DNA of 64,000 bases from Varibaculum cambriense (GTDB lineage Bacteria; Actinomycetota; Actinomycetes; Actinomycetales; Actinomycetaceae). Position numbers and translations under genes: made by a program. The stretch covers positions 124,001-188,000 of the forward strand of contig NZ_PKHX01000005.1 of assembly GCF_002848005.1 (NCBI RefSeq), written 5' to 3'. Positions 1 to 9,700 of the stretch are shown here, piece by piece; the stretch's first letter is position 1, and each line of letters starts with the position of its first letter. The notes below the pieces were generated by a model. The model was not told the DNA's origin and made no database searches. It saw nothing but the letters and a program-made list of their open reading frames with translations.

Positions 1-14
1 ACTAGGCTGGAAGT

Positions 15-1361
15 ATGGCAAAAGAGGAAGCAGCAGCCGCACGGGCGTTAGTTAAACTGGCAGATGGAACCGTTAAGCAACGAAATCAGTTAACTGGAAC
101 CGAAGTGTGGACTGTCCCGGGCCGGGGGCATCGCCCGCTTTCTAAGCCACAGGTTAACCCCACTCCTATTAGCGCCCAAGACCATACTTCTACTTGTGCG
201 TTTTGCTCTGACCGCTATTTAGAAACCCCTCCCGAAAAATCTCGGATTGTACTGGGGGATCAGGAGCTTCCGGAAGATAAGACTACTAGCTGTGGTAGTT
301 TTCGGATGGTTGAGGGGCTATCCGCGGAGCAGCTCAGCAAATATCCGGCAGATTTTCGCCGGATTCCCAACCTATTTGAGATCGTTTCCTACCAGTACTG
401 GCATCTTAATCATGGCCATGAACCTTCCGATAAGGAACGCCAACATTTGGCGGAATATCTTTCTACCCCTACCGGGTATGACCATGTGCTCCGGGTAATG
501 CGCGCTAAACTGCACCAATACGGGATGAATGATGAGGAGATAAATAGCCTCAGTGAACCGGAAATGTTGGGGCAAGCGAATTCATTCTTCTCGGGTGGGC
601 ATGATCTGATTGTGGCTAATCGGCATTTTGTTCCGGGAGCGACTGATTCCTCTCAGCTGGCTTCGGCCGGTACCCTCACTCCGGAGGAACATCATGCCTA
701 TACTGCCTTCACCGCCAGCGCGCTGCGAGAGCTCTACGACCTGGATCCGGCAGTCAAGTATGTGGCGGCTTTCCAGAACTGGCTAAAACCGGCGGGTGCC
801 AGTTTCGATCACCTCCATAAGCAACTGGTGGCGATTGACGAATTTCCGGTTCAGACTACGCAGGAACGCGAACGTCTACGCAAAGATCCCGATATTTACC
901 ACACCATCTTGAAGATTCGGGCTACTCGCGGCCTTATCCTGGCGCAAAACGAGAACGCGATTGCGATGGCTGGGGTAGGACACCGTTATCCCACGATCGC
1001 AGTTTGGCCGCTCGGTAAACCCTGTAATCCTTGGGATGCCGGAGAAAAGAAGACGCGGGCGGTTTCTGATATTTTGCATGCGATCCATGCGGCTACCGGC
1101 GCCGATGTGCCTTGTAATGAAGAGTGGTACCACCGTCCCTTATCGGTTTCCACTCCCATGCGGTGGCGGATTTTGGTTAAATGGCGGATTTCTACCCTGG
1201 CAGGTTTCGAGGGCGGCACCCGGATTTATCTAAACACGATTGATCCTTGGGGGATTACGCGGCGAGTAGTTCCGCGCTTAAAAGAGCTACGCGCAGCCGG
1301 CAAGATTGCGAATATGCGCATTGGCGACGAAACTAAGGTTTCCCCTTCCCAACTAGATTAA
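15..1361 (+). CDS. DUF4921 family protein (GalT/HIT-like)
   Basis: A 448-residue soluble protein that I place in the DUF4921 family, related to galactose-1-phosphate uridylyltransferases of the HIT superfamily. Visible features are an N-terminal GTEVWTVPGRG segment, a CAFC pair near residue 63 that could bind zinc as in GalT, and FDHLHKQ near residue 265, where GalT enzymes carry the catalytic HxHxQ motif. The middle His and Gln are kept, which suggests nucleotidyl transfer or hydrolysis, but the substrate cannot be read from sequence. The ATG at 15 follows a purine-rich GGAAG. Only 14 bases precede it here, so an earlier start cannot be excluded. The gene ends 68 bases before a strong hairpin shared with the convergent operon downstream. 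Confidence 0.8.
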   Translation: MAKEEAAAARALVKLADGTVKQRNQLTGTEVWTVPGRGHRPLSKPQVNPTPISAQDHTSTCAFCSDRYLETPPEKSRIVLGDQELPEDKTTSCGSFRMVEGLSAEQLSKYPADFRRIPNLFEIVSYQYWHLNHGHEPSDKERQHLAEYLSTPTGYDHVLRVMRAKLHQYGMNDEEINSLSEPEMLGQANSFFSGGHDLIVANRHFVPGATDSSQLASAGTLTPEEHHAYTAFTASALRELYDLDPAVKYVAAFQNWLKPAGASFDHLHKQLVAIDEFPVQTTQERERLRKDPDIYHTILKIRATRGLILAQNENAIAMAGVGHRYPTIAVWPLGKPCNPWDAGEKKTRAVSDILHAIHAATGADVPCNEEWYHRPLSVSTPMRWRILVKWRISTLAGFEGGTRIYLNTIDPWGITRRVVPRLKELRAAGKIANMRIGDETKVSPSQLD

Positions 1362-1428
1362 TCGGGGCAGACCTAGAAATCTCTGCCTGCGGGGCTGCCG
1401 GAAGCGAGCGTTAGGCAAGTAGACCTAA

Positions 1429-1460
1429 AAGGATCGGGAGGCTAACGCCTCCCGATCCTT
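1429..1460. terminator. bidirectional intrinsic terminator
   Basis: A perfect 14-bp stem (AAGGATCGGGAGGC / GCCTCCCGATCCTT) with a 4-base TAAC loop lies between the convergent DUF4921 gene and the csbD end of the leftward operon. On the minus strand the stem runs into TTTTAGG, so it works best as the terminator of the leftward operon. On the plus strand the T-tract is limited to the stem end. Confidence 0.8.
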
Positions 1461-1495
1461 GCATTAGTTATTCTATAGTTCAGTTTTCTCTGGAT

Positions 1496-1741
1496 TTACT
1501 TATCGCTAGAGAAGCCTTCCTTGATTTTTTCAGCAGCAGCCTTCAGGTTTGCGCCGGCTTCTTCGGCCATGTCCTTGGCCTTATCCGAGAATTCGGAAAC
1601 CTTATCTTTGATTTCCGCACCCACCTGGTCAGCTTTGCCTTCAGCTTCTACATTCTTGTCTCCGCTGACTTTGCCGGCAGCTTCTTTAGCTTTGCCACCC
1701 AAGTCTTCAGCGGTATTCTTAATCTTGTCGTCTAATCCCAT
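1496..1741 (-). CDS. CsbD family stress protein
   Basis: An 81-residue, highly charged, helix-forming protein of the CsbD family: MGLDDKIKNTAEDLGGKAKE at the N-terminus followed by Lys/Glu/Ala-rich repeats. CsbD proteins accumulate under general or envelope stress; their molecular function is unknown. AAAGGAGAAC stands directly before the ATG. The gene is the last of six in a leftward operon, 12 bases after the AmaP-like gene, and is followed by the terminator hairpin at 1429-1460. Co-transcription with Asp23 proteins supports a role in envelope stress. Confidence 0.88.
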   Translation of the reverse strand: MGLDDKIKNTAEDLGGKAKEAAGKVSGDKNVEAEGKADQVGAEIKDKVSEFSDKAKDMAEEAGANLKAAAEKIKEGFSSDK

Positions 1742-1753
1742 TTTGTTCTCCTT

Positions 1754-2386
1754 TTATTTCTCGGAATCTACGCGATCCGCAGATCCTAAGTTACTTCGCC
1801 AATTCGTGGTTAGTCGTACCAGAATCGGCATGTTTATTCCTAAAACTTGATCGAGCCTAGCGATTGCCTGGTCAAGCTCAGCCTTTACTTCTCGAGGATT
1901 TGCTCCCTTATAAACCGCGGCGCTCAGCAGCAGTCCGGGCTGCTTCTTCACGTCCCAAGAAGCCACCTTCAAGGACGAGATCCAGCGGCTGTCGCTGATT
2001 TCGTCCTCGATAATCCCCTGGAGTAGCCCCAGATCGGCGGTAATCTCACCCTTTTTTTCTGAATCTTTCCCGGCTGCATTTAAAGCCAACGAGCGAATCT
2101 TGCCGCCTCCCTGAGAAAAGATCCAGCTGAGCAGCAAAAGGGCGACAATGATCGCGACTACAATCAGTCCCACCTGTACCCAGGAGTACTGCTGCCCCGA
2201 CACTTTGAAGGTTGCTTGCTGAGCTAGCGAAGTGTATTCACTATCTAGACGCGAGCGATATTTGAGTACCAGGTCGCGCAGCGGCCTATAAGTTGCCGCT
2301 CCCACCAGTAGCCTCCCGCTGGCTAAGAAAAGCAGGCCAAAAAGAAATAACAGAATCCGGTTCAATGCCCGAGGTAGTTTTCTCAT
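1754..2386 (-). CDS. AmaP-like membrane anchor of the Asp23 operon
   Basis: A 210-residue membrane protein. Two hydrophobic segments are visible, about residues 9-30 and 70-92, separated by a charged stretch and followed by a soluble alpha/beta C-terminal domain (residues 105-205). This two-helix hairpin plus cytoplasmic domain matches AmaP proteins, which anchor Asp23 to the membrane in Firmicutes. The actinobacterial versions are annotated the same way. The ATG overlaps the stop codon of the upstream DUF6286 gene by four bases (ATGA), implying translational coupling. Family assignment rests on topology and operon context more than on a distinctive motif. Confidence 0.7.
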   Translation of the reverse strand: MRKLPRALNRILLFLFGLLFLASGRLLVGAATYRPLRDLVLKYRSRLDSEYTSLAQQATFKVSGQQYSWVQVGLIVVAIIVALLLLSWIFSQGGGKIRSLALNAAGKDSEKKGEITADLGLLQGIIEDEISDSRWISSLKVASWDVKKQPGLLLSAAVYKGANPREVKAELDQAIARLDQVLGINMPILVRLTTNWRSNLGSADRVDSEK

Positions 2387-2979
2387 TTTTCTAGCCTCCC
2401 CTCTTGGCTGACCTTAATCGCGGTTTTTAGCCGGGGCTGCAGCTGCCAGGAAGCAGCTTCGTCCTTCGCAAGCTTAAGCATTTGCTCTTGGTCAATCGGG
2501 CGCCCGGTAGTGGGAGTGATGGTGCTTAGCGAGCGGCGTTTACTAACCGCGGTAGACACCGTTCCCTGGGGGAGACCGGCATCTTCGCGCATCAAGCGGG
2601 AAATTCCGGAAGCAATTACCGAGTCATCGGCCACGTAGGCAGCGCGGTCGTCTTTTAATGCGTGTTTACTTAAAGTCCCGGGGAGAATTGCCTTAGCAAG
2701 TAATCCCAGGCCGAAGAGCCCCAATACTATCCCTACGATAATTACTAGGGGGCGATATTTCTCCTGCAAAGCGGCAGGGGCTTGCTCCCACAAATCTTGG
2801 GGAGTGGCCAGCAGGGGAGGGCGGCCTAGCGCGGCCAGCACTCCCTCGGTAGCTAAATATCCTAACCCCGCCATCAGAAGCAGCGCCACGATGACGCTGA
2901 TTAGCGCCCGGGAGGAATGAGTTTCCCGTCTAACTAAATACGACACATAAGGTCCGGATTTGCTGGATTGTTTACTCAT
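2383..2979 (-). CDS. DUF6286 membrane protein
   Basis: A 198-residue protein with two membrane helices, about residues 26-48 and 77-100, and a C-terminal soluble domain containing an SRLMREDAGLPQGTVSTAV segment. This fits the DUF6286 proteins that accompany Asp23/Gls24 genes in actinobacteria. Function unknown; the neighbourhood implies assembly of an Asp23 scaffold at the membrane. Its start and stop both overlap neighbouring genes by four bases, so it is made in step with the short Asp23-like protein and the AmaP-like protein. Confidence 0.75.
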   Translation of the reverse strand: MSKQSSKSGPYVSYLVRRETHSSRALISVIVALLLMAGLGYLATEGVLAALGRPPLLATPQDLWEQAPAALQEKYRPLVIIVGIVLGLFGLGLLAKAILPGTLSKHALKDDRAAYVADDSVIASGISRLMREDAGLPQGTVSTAVSKRRSLSTITPTTGRPIDQEQMLKLAKDEAASWQLQPRLKTAIKVSQEGRLEK

Positions 2980-3332
2980 TGCAGCTGCCTCCGTTCCTGG
3001 TGCTTGTAGAGTCCGGTTAGTCGCAGGTTTACCCGTCCCACTTGTACTCCAGCGATCTGACTAACGCGGGTAACGATATCTTGCCGAGCCTCACCTGCCA
3101 GTGAAAACACCGAAGTGTTCGGGGTTTGCCCAATGGTGTCCAGGGCGTCATAGTCCAGGGGGCAAGAAATATCTATCCCCAAGAGTCCCTGGTCGTCATG
3201 GGTGCTAACTTTAATCAACTCATTGGGAACCCTGATTCGCTCTCCGGTAGTGGCGGCCACAATGGTTTGGATCGCGCGTGCAGAGACCGTGGTGATACCC
3301 GCAAGCTCGGTTGGTTCCTTATCGGAATGCAT
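2976..3332 (-). CDS. short Asp23/Gls24-like protein
   Basis: A 118-residue protein with the layout of an Asp23 domain: an opening GITTVSARAIQTIVAATTGE and an alpha/beta pattern ending in VQVGRVNLRLTGL, which resembles the closing strand of Asp23 (evtevNVkVtgi). It is shorter and more diverged than the 164-residue Asp23 protein encoded two genes upstream. It probably co-assembles with that protein beneath the membrane. It overlaps the DUF6286 gene by four bases. Confidence 0.7.
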   Translation of the reverse strand: MHSDKEPTELAGITTVSARAIQTIVAATTGERIRVPNELIKVSTHDDQGLLGIDISCPLDYDALDTIGQTPNTSVFSLAGEARQDIVTRVSQIAGVQVGRVNLRLTGLYKHQERRQLQ

Positions 3333-3346
3333 GAGCCTCCTCCTTC

Positions 3347-3541
3347 TTAGTCGGAGGTGGTAGTGTGCTTGCCGATTAGGGCTTCACCCACGCCTTTCAG
3401 ATCAAGCTTTCCCGAAGCCGCCCTGCCCAATACTGCCCCGATGGCCATAAACAGAACGGCGACTAAGAATCCGAAAAATCCGTGAGCTACGGCCATATAT
3501 GCCAGAAAAGCACCACAAAAAATACCGGCGATGGTGGTCAT
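3347..3541 (-). CDS. small two-helix membrane protein
   Basis: A 64-residue protein, almost wholly hydrophobic over residues 3-40, with a glycine-rich pattern and a polar C-terminal tail (GKLDLKGVGEALIGKH). It resembles the DUF2273-like small membrane proteins often found between Asp23 genes, which may help anchor the scaffold. The match is by size, topology and position only. It lies 23 bases downstream of the main Asp23 gene and 14 bases upstream of the short Asp23-like gene, inside the same operon. Confidence 0.65.
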   Translation of the reverse strand: MTTIAGIFCGAFLAYMAVAHGFFGFLVAVLFMAIGAVLGRAASGKLDLKGVGEALIGKHTTTSD

Positions 3542-3564
3542 CTTATTTTCCTTTCCGGCGAGAG

Positions 3565-4059
3565 TTACTTCAGATCCTTTTTGTCTTTCCCGTCCTCGTC
3601 TGCTTCATCGTCTTCATTGCCAGGTACGTGCACATCCGTAACCTTAATGTTTACCTCGGTAACTTCCAGTCCCACGAGCCCTTCGACAGCCGAGAAAATA
3701 GCTTCCCGTACCTTGTCGGCCACTTCGTGTACCGGGTAGGGGTATTCCACAATCAGCACTACATCCAGCGCAGTCTGGGTCTGCCCGATTTCTACCGAGA
3801 TTCCCTGGGTGATGCTCTCCGAGGCGCCGACTTTAGAACGCAAAGCCCCCAGGGCGCGAGCAGCGGAGTTACCCAGATCGTAAACTCCAGGGATCTCTTT
3901 GATGGCGAGACCGGCAACTTTGGCCACTACCTGGTCGGCAACGGTGGTCAGTCCCTGGCCTTGATCCTCGGCAACGTTATTTGCAGGGATTAATTCTTTG
4001 GCTTCTTCGGTGGTGGGTACTACGGTCGGGTTCTTCTTATCTTTTTGGCTATTTGCCAT
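3565..4059 (-). CDS. Asp23/Gls24 family envelope stress protein
   Basis: First gene of the leftward operon: 164 residues with a flexible N-terminus (about 35 residues), a typical Asp23 domain (GLTTVADQVVAKVAGLAIKE through EVTEVNIKVTDV, residues 38-145) and a strongly acidic, Lys-ending tail. Asp23 forms a membrane-associated cytoplasmic layer linked to cell-envelope stress in Gram-positive bacteria. The conserved opening, where the domain begins with a GxxxVadeVva-type helix, and the closing NIKVTDV strand are clear. The upstream 177 bases carry the only plausible promoter space for the six-gene operon, but I could not define -10/-35 boxes. Confidence 0.88.
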   Translation of the reverse strand: MANSQKDKKNPTVVPTTEEAKELIPANNVAEDQGQGLTTVADQVVAKVAGLAIKEIPGVYDLGNSAARALGALRSKVGASESITQGISVEIGQTQTALDVVLIVEYPYPVHEVADKVREAIFSAVEGLVGLEVTEVNIKVTDVHVPGNEDDEADEDGKDKKDLK

Positions 4060-4236
4060 GATCTCTATCCCTACTTGGTTGGGTAATATTATGCTTTCAA
4101 CGGTCTATAACCAGCTATTTCTGTAATCCTGATTTTCATTGACCTAAATTCAGGGTATCGCTATTTGTCCCTCTAAGCGAGGGATGGGGGTGATTCTAAT
4201 GCGCATCTAGCGGGGTTTTCTCGATAGGATCGCTCT

Positions 4237-5301
4237 ATGGTTAAGCGACAAGATGAAGAAGAAACCGCTGGGCATAGCTCTGAACCTGCAGATATCAGCT
4301 CCTTAAGCAAAGGAACCCTTTCACCCTCAGAGAACCCTGCAGAAAATGCCGCTGTTGCGGCAGCCGTCGAGGAAGATAGCTCCTTGCCAGATACTGCAGG
4401 CGAGGACGAGCCGGCAGGCAAGCAGGAGCCGCAGGAGGAAACCGCGGGGAGTGCGCAGAACCGCGCCGCGGACGATGTGGCAGTGGTCGACAATGACCCG
4501 GCAGCTACCGACGAGGACCTAGCGACCGCCGATGATGAAGAGGAAGCTGGCGACCAGTTTGAGGTTCCGGAAATTTTGCCGCTAGCGGGCGGCAGGGAAG
4601 CTGCTGATCCGGCAGATCTGGAAACCCAAAGCGAAGAAAGTGAGCGAGTTTGGGGGAATCAAGCCGGCGGACGGGTTGACCGGGAGGAGGTCGCGGCTAC
4701 TCGCTCTGGCTCGGCTTTCGACGTTGATCAGATTGCTTTGAAGAAAACTGAGCAAGTCAGGAAAACTCATTCCCGTTCGCGCACCGTTATCTCCTGGATC
4801 TTAGGGATAGCTGCCATAGTGGCAGCTATCGGGCTAGCGCTTTATGCTAGCGGGATTTGGCAAAAGATTTTCACGCCGTCCGGTGCCTCGTCTCCCCAGG
4901 AGGGAGCGCAGGCCTACTATGGGGCGCTACTAGATAAGGATGCGGCAACTATTTGTGCTTTAAGTTCCGAGGAAGCGCGAGGCGAACTGGTGCAAGCGGT
5001 CAGCCAAAAAACTGATCAAAATAGCGTGGAGCAGTGCACACAGGCAGTTGAGAAAGCTTTCGCGCAGTCTAAACAGTCGCCCACCGTGAAAATAGACGAT
5101 CTGGTGTTTACCCCCGAGAGTAAGGCCGATGTCGGTGGGGCGAAAGCAGTATTGATTAAGGATAAGCAGGGTACCCCGCTGCAAATCATGGCTTGGCAGG
5201 AAGCGGACGGAAGTTGGTTCCTGGCGGGGCAGCAAACCCAGCAAAAGGTGATGATGAAATATCAGCAATCCCTGGTAGTAGGCGCTAAAGGAAAGAAGTA
5301 G
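4237..5301 (+). CDS. acidic membrane-anchored hypothetical protein
   Basis: 354 residues. Residues 1-165 are low-complexity and very acidic (Glu/Asp/Ala-rich, probably disordered and cytoplasmic), then a basic KKTEQVRKTHSRSRT patch precedes one membrane helix (about 183-205). Residues 218-345 form an extracellular domain with a cystatin/NTF2-like look: QEGAQAYYGALLDKDAATIC, two cysteines (about 240 and 268) and DGSWFLAGQ near the end. This resembles DUF4878-type lipoprotein and membrane domains, but I do not recognise the family with certainty. It is divergent from the Asp23 operon and ends three bases before the convergent gene at 5305. Possibly another envelope-stress component; no function is claimed. 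Confidence 0.7.
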   Translation: MVKRQDEEETAGHSSEPADISSLSKGTLSPSENPAENAAVAAAVEEDSSLPDTAGEDEPAGKQEPQEETAGSAQNRAADDVAVVDNDPAATDEDLATADDEEEAGDQFEVPEILPLAGGREAADPADLETQSEESERVWGNQAGGRVDREEVAATRSGSAFDVDQIALKKTEQVRKTHSRSRTVISWILGIAAIVAAIGLALYASGIWQKIFTPSGASSPQEGAQAYYGALLDKDAATICALSSEEARGELVQAVSQKTDQNSVEQCTQAVEKAFAQSKQSPTVKIDDLVFTPESKADVGGAKAVLIKDKQGTPLQIMAWQEADGSWFLAGQQTQQKVMMKYQQSLVVGAKGKK

Positions 5302-5304
5302 GCT

Positions 5305-5856
5305 TTAGCGGTCTAGCTCGTCCTCGTCCTCGTCGTCGGCGAAACGCTCATCAATGTTGGGGTCTTGCGTGTCTTCGAGGGCGGGGGAGAGCTCTTCCCA
5401 TTCCTCCTCGTGGTTTTCCCAATCACCGCTGGGGGAGAGCACCAGTTCGTCGCGGTGATCGCGGAAAGAATCCGCGTTAGCCATATAGACATAGGCTTGT
5501 ACATCTTGGGTGGGTCCTTCCCAGGTGCTGTCTTCATCCGGGAATACCTCTACCCGCACGATTTGCCGAGTGTACATATTATTGGGATCGCCTTCCCCCA
5601 AGTATCCTTCGTATTCGTCGAGTTCTTCTAGGGTTTCTTCAAACAGGCGCTGTTCTACCAAGAGGATCTGTCCTACGATTCCGGTACCGCCGATAGAGCG
5701 GATTGCCATCGGATAGGACGCTCCGATATACAGAGAGGCCTCCCGCAGATAGGCCGGGGCGAATTCGGTCACCGCGGCTTTCAGACTGGAGCCAAAGCCG
5801 CGCGAACCGAGTTTCAAGGTGCCGTAGACGAATAAAGGTAGGTATCGCGTGCTCAT
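5305..5856 (-). CDS. gamma-glutamylcyclotransferase-like protein
   Basis: A 183-residue protein of the GGCT/AIG2-like fold. The substrate-binding YGTLKLG loop is at residues 11-17, and the ELDEYEGY segment near residue 100 supplies the glutamate that acts as general acid/base in the family. The family cyclises gamma-glutamyl groups to 5-oxoproline or opens gamma-glutamylamine crosslinks; the real substrate is unknown. The last 40 residues are an acidic tail (ending DEDEDELDR) beyond the catalytic domain. It is convergent with the preceding membrane-protein gene, with three bases between the stops. Confidence 0.8.
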   Translation of the reverse strand: MSTRYLPLFVYGTLKLGSRGFGSSLKAAVTEFAPAYLREASLYIGASYPMAIRSIGGTGIVGQILLVEQRLFEETLEELDEYEGYLGEGDPNNMYTRQIVRVEVFPDEDSTWEGPTQDVQAYVYMANADSFRDHRDELVLSPSGDWENHEEEWEELSPALEDTQDPNIDERFADDEDEDELDR

Positions 5857-6007
5857 GCTCTTATTTTCTCAGTAACTAGTGGATTTAGGGCGTCTTTGGG
5901 TCGGCGTTTTGGTCTGAGATTTACCCTAATCCTCAAAGGGGAGCGATATTTGCTGGTAAAAGGATTTTCTTTGTTTTTTACGAGGCTAGAAGCAGTAAAA
6001 AAGTAAA

Positions 6008-6028
6008 GTTGAGTCTATAAGACTTAAC
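6008..6028. promoter_or_regulatory. HspR operator (HAIR) upstream of hsp20
   Basis: GTTGAGT-N7-ACTTAAC, matching the HspR-associated inverted repeat CTTGAGT-N7-ACTCAAG at most positions and with the same 21-base length. It stands about 120 bases upstream of the hsp20 start in an otherwise gene-free 290-base stretch (5857-6146). The rest of that stretch is AT-rich with no other structure I can define. Confidence 0.75.
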
Positions 6029-6146
6029 TTTTCGCCTCCAGAATAATTTACTAGCACTAAGGGGTTTAGAGTGCCAAAATAATAGACGTGAGGCCGAGAA
6101 ACTCTCGGCGAGAAGATTTCCCGCTTTGCGGGGGTAAGGAGTAATC

Positions 6147-6590
6147 ATGGTTCGCAGGTATGATCCCTTCCGCCAGATGGAAGCAATTTTTGATGACGCC
6201 ATGCGTCAAGGTCCCTCCCGGGCAGCGATGCCCCTGGATCTTTATCGCGATGGGGAAAAGTTCATCGCCCTCTTTGATCTGCCGGGGGTAGATCCGAATA
6301 GCGTAGATATCGATATCGAGGATCGCACCCTCACTATTCGTGCCGAGCGCAAATCTCCTGAAATCGCGGGGGCTCAATGGCTCACCCACGAACGCCCCTT
6401 CGGTACTTTTGCCCGCCAGCTCACCTTGGGTAATGGGGTAGCTCTTGACCAGGTAGAGGCGGAGTATGTGGACGGAGTCCTCAAGCTGGTTATCCCGGTG
6501 GCCGAAGAAGCTAAGCCCCGTAAAATTGCGGTGCAGCGCGGCAGCCGCCAGATCGAGGGTAGCGGCGAAATCCTAAATGATGCCGAATAG
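6147..6590 (+). CDS. Hsp20 small heat-shock protein
   Basis: A 147-residue small heat-shock protein, an ATP-independent holdase that keeps unfolding proteins soluble until DnaK/ClpB act. The alpha-crystallin domain spans about residues 33-130, with LYRDGEKFIALFDLPGVD at its start and the conserved GVLKLVIPV strand near its end. A short C-terminal IAV motif follows and could dock between subunits. The start is preceded by GGGGTAAGGAG. The HAIR site upstream places it in the HspR regulon together with dnaK and clpB of this window. A strong hairpin follows the gene. Confidence 0.93.
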   Translation: MVRRYDPFRQMEAIFDDAMRQGPSRAAMPLDLYRDGEKFIALFDLPGVDPNSVDIDIEDRTLTIRAERKSPEIAGAQWLTHERPFGTFARQLTLGNGVALDQVEAEYVDGVLKLVIPVAEEAKPRKIAVQRGSRQIEGSGEILNDAE

Positions 6591-6644
6591 TAGGGGACTA
6601 CGACCCCAAGGGTAATAGCCCCTGGTAGCATCAAATAATTTTTT

Positions 6645-6683
6645 TGAGGGTGGGGACGCAGCTAAGCTGCGTCCCCACCCTCA
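6645..6683. terminator. long perfect hairpin between convergent genes
   Basis: An 18-bp perfect stem (TGAGGGTGGGGACGCAGC and its complement) with a three-base loop, between hsp20 and the convergent surface-protein gene. The plus-strand 3' side continues TTGGGTTTT and the 5' flank is a T6 run, so the U-tract is imperfect in both directions. It probably terminates both transcripts. Confidence 0.65.
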
Positions 6684-6713
6684 TTGGGTTTTACCCCCAG
6701 GGGTGCTTGCCGG

Positions 6714-9700
6714 CTATGCCCGCTGCGCTTTCCTCCTGGTTCTACTGATTACCAGCGCGGTGCCAGCGGCGGTGAACAAAGCTGCCGCGTACAGGTAGAG
6801 TAGCGCATTAGCACCAGTCACCGGGCCGGGAGACACCACCGGCTTATTTTCCTTCTTTTCCGGTACCGGGGTCACTACTTTATCTACAAATACCGGGGTG
6901 ATCACCGTGTCCTCACTGAACTTATGCCGCTTATTGAAGTCATAAACTCCCAGCTTAGCTAGCCCCTCATTTTGGGCAGCTTTATTAGCAGACCAATGCT
7001 TAAACCCGGAGGAGGCCTTTTCTTTATCAGTTACCTCGATTTCGGGGATTTCTACCCAAGCTTTGGGGTTCACCCAATAGCTCTTAATGGTCTGATTACC
7101 CAGTCGGCTGGTGGGATTCACCGTTACCTTTACATAAGGCTTGCCATCCAGTAGTTTCACTAAATCACCATTACCGGTGGTTGCTGCCTTCAAGAAGTCA
7201 GGCATCGCGCCAGCGGCAAGACCGTCGTACCGGTTCTTATAAACTTTTATTGGTAGATCGATCTCTTCAATCTTTTCTCTGTCTGCAAACTTAACTTTCG
7301 CTTTCAGGTTTACTTTGCGGACGAGTTCCTCCGCATCAGTCTTTCCCTTCTCACTTACCAGCTTGTAGAGATCATCCCGGGTGGCTACCGGGTTACCGTT
7401 TTCATCTACAAATTCTACGGTGGCGTCCTCCGGAAGCTTAGTTATCTGGGTTTTATCTTTACTCTGCAGTTGAATAGCTGCTCGCAGCTCAGTAAAGCTA
7501 GGCACGAAATCATTGGTCCAGGTGCCAGCCGGGTCATCAAAGGACTCGGTAGTTACTACGTCCTTGGCTATCAGATCCGCCCAATCGAACTGAGCAGTGA
7601 AGGTATGGTCTTTGGTGATCGGGGTACCCCGCGCTAACAGCGGTTCTTCAGCCCAGTTTTTAAAGCTCTTACCCCCTTCTGGGGTTATGTAGTACTTATT
7701 TTCATCTGGCTTCTTTCCATTTCCCAATTCCTGGGGAACTGGAAGCAGGTCAGACTTAATGCCCTTAAGTACCACGTAATGGATTTCCTTGATGGGTTTT
7801 CCTTCACTGTCAGTACCAAAGGAGCCGCCTTTACTGGCCTTGAAGGTTACCCGGACGTATCCGTCCGGAGTCGGGTCATTTTGGGGTACTTTGATGATTC
7901 TTACATCCTGATAGTAGAAGGTAATCTCATCGGAACCGGTACCATTGATTCCTTTAAATTCATTGGTATCTTCATCTACATCGTAGAAAAGCTGCTGTTG
8001 TCGCGCAGACGTCAGCCGCCACCCGGTTATCGGCTTGTAGTTGCGAGCATCGTAATGCCGTGCCCCACTGGTGACCGCTTCTTGATCCAAGATGCGGTAT
8101 TTATTTATGATCTCTTTCTTTTCCGCAGCGGTAGTGGCTTTCGCTAGCTCCGCCTTAGCTCTTTGATCCACATAGTTGACCTTGTAATTACGGATCCGGA
8201 AAGGACGATAGAAGAAGTGGAACTGGTTGTCCTTGAATTTTGGATTATCAACTAAATTGCCGTTTTCTAAAATCTTTTCTGGCTCTACTTTAAAGGTTTG
8301 AAAGTAGGTGTTATTAAATCCCGTACGCTGGTTATATTCCTGGTAAATATCTTTTATTCCTTGATCTTCCGATTTTTCTAGCTCCTCACCAGTAGCTAGA
8401 ATCCACTTGTCGCTTTGCTGAGAGCCGATAGCGGCCGTATATTGACCGGCGCGTTGGCCATTCAGGGTATCTTCCGCAGGATTAGGATTTACTTTAGTAT
8501 CCTTTGCAAAATCTTTATCCAAGAAGTGGTGGGAAACCTTTACATCCACCATGTCATTTTCTACCCAAATTGCTTTCAGGTAAATGGGACTTACTACGTC
8601 GTTACCGTATGAATAAAGTTCCGGAACCCCATAGATGTCGTGATAAGAGGTATCGACTTCCTGGGTGTAGTTACCTTTAGCGTCTTTCCTATAGCGCAGT
8701 ACCTCCCAACCCATGAAGCTATAGCCTTTCCGGGTTGGTTTTTTCGGTTCTACCAGTTTTTGCCGCTGGACGAGGGTAAATACTTGCTTGTCTCCCTCAT
8801 TTTTTCCCTTTACTGGGTAGGTAATATCTTTTCCTTCACCGGCATCACCCTCGGTAATAGTTTTTTGCTCTTTAGCCAAGGTACTGGGGTCAATATCAGC
8901 TAAGGTACCTCCAGCGGGATCAAAGGTTACCTTCCACTTGAAGTCTGGCTCCCCCCACTTGGCGTAGAGGACAAGGGCATGGGCAGGCATGGTTTCATCG
9001 CTAGTCGAAACCATTTTCAGCCCGGCAGGGTCTAAAGCCCAGCCCTTGAACACCATATTGGGCGCAAGCCCCGCTGGCCTTTTGATGCGAGATTTTCCAT
9101 TGCCATCCGATTCTAAGAGACCGTCTAGACCCATGCTGGACAAAGTATCAACATTATTTAGGTTCAGATCCTTTAAAGGTTTTTTATAAAAGATATCTGT
9201 TTGTTCGTTCTCGGCATAATCACTGTCAGCCTTAATTGTCGCGGGGTCGTTATTGAAACGTAATTTATACTTATTGCGTTTGTAATAGAAACGAATATAA
9301 CCATTTGTTTTAAATGGGTCGGTGCCTTCTAGTGGGTCACCCCATTCATCGGCACGATTAAAGAAAGTATACATAAATTGCATTTCACCCTTGGGGTGTG
9401 GTTCTCCCCCTTCATAGGGATCCTCTACCGTTTCAGTCGGAAATTCTTTTATGTCTGCCCGCTCGTCGTTCATTGCTGCGAGCTCATCTGCGTCCAGCGG
9501 TATCGATTTCACACGACCCTCGTAAGGGGTAAAGCCTTGGACTATTGGAGCCGGATGATTATAGTCGGGACTACCCGTATCAGCCTTGTTTCTATAAAGG
9601 TCGTAGTCTATAATCTTCTCATATTTTTCTTTCGGATCCCTGCCATCCCAGTCCGGGTTTTCTTCGAAGCCATCCATCCAAAAATCCATGTGGTGAGGAA

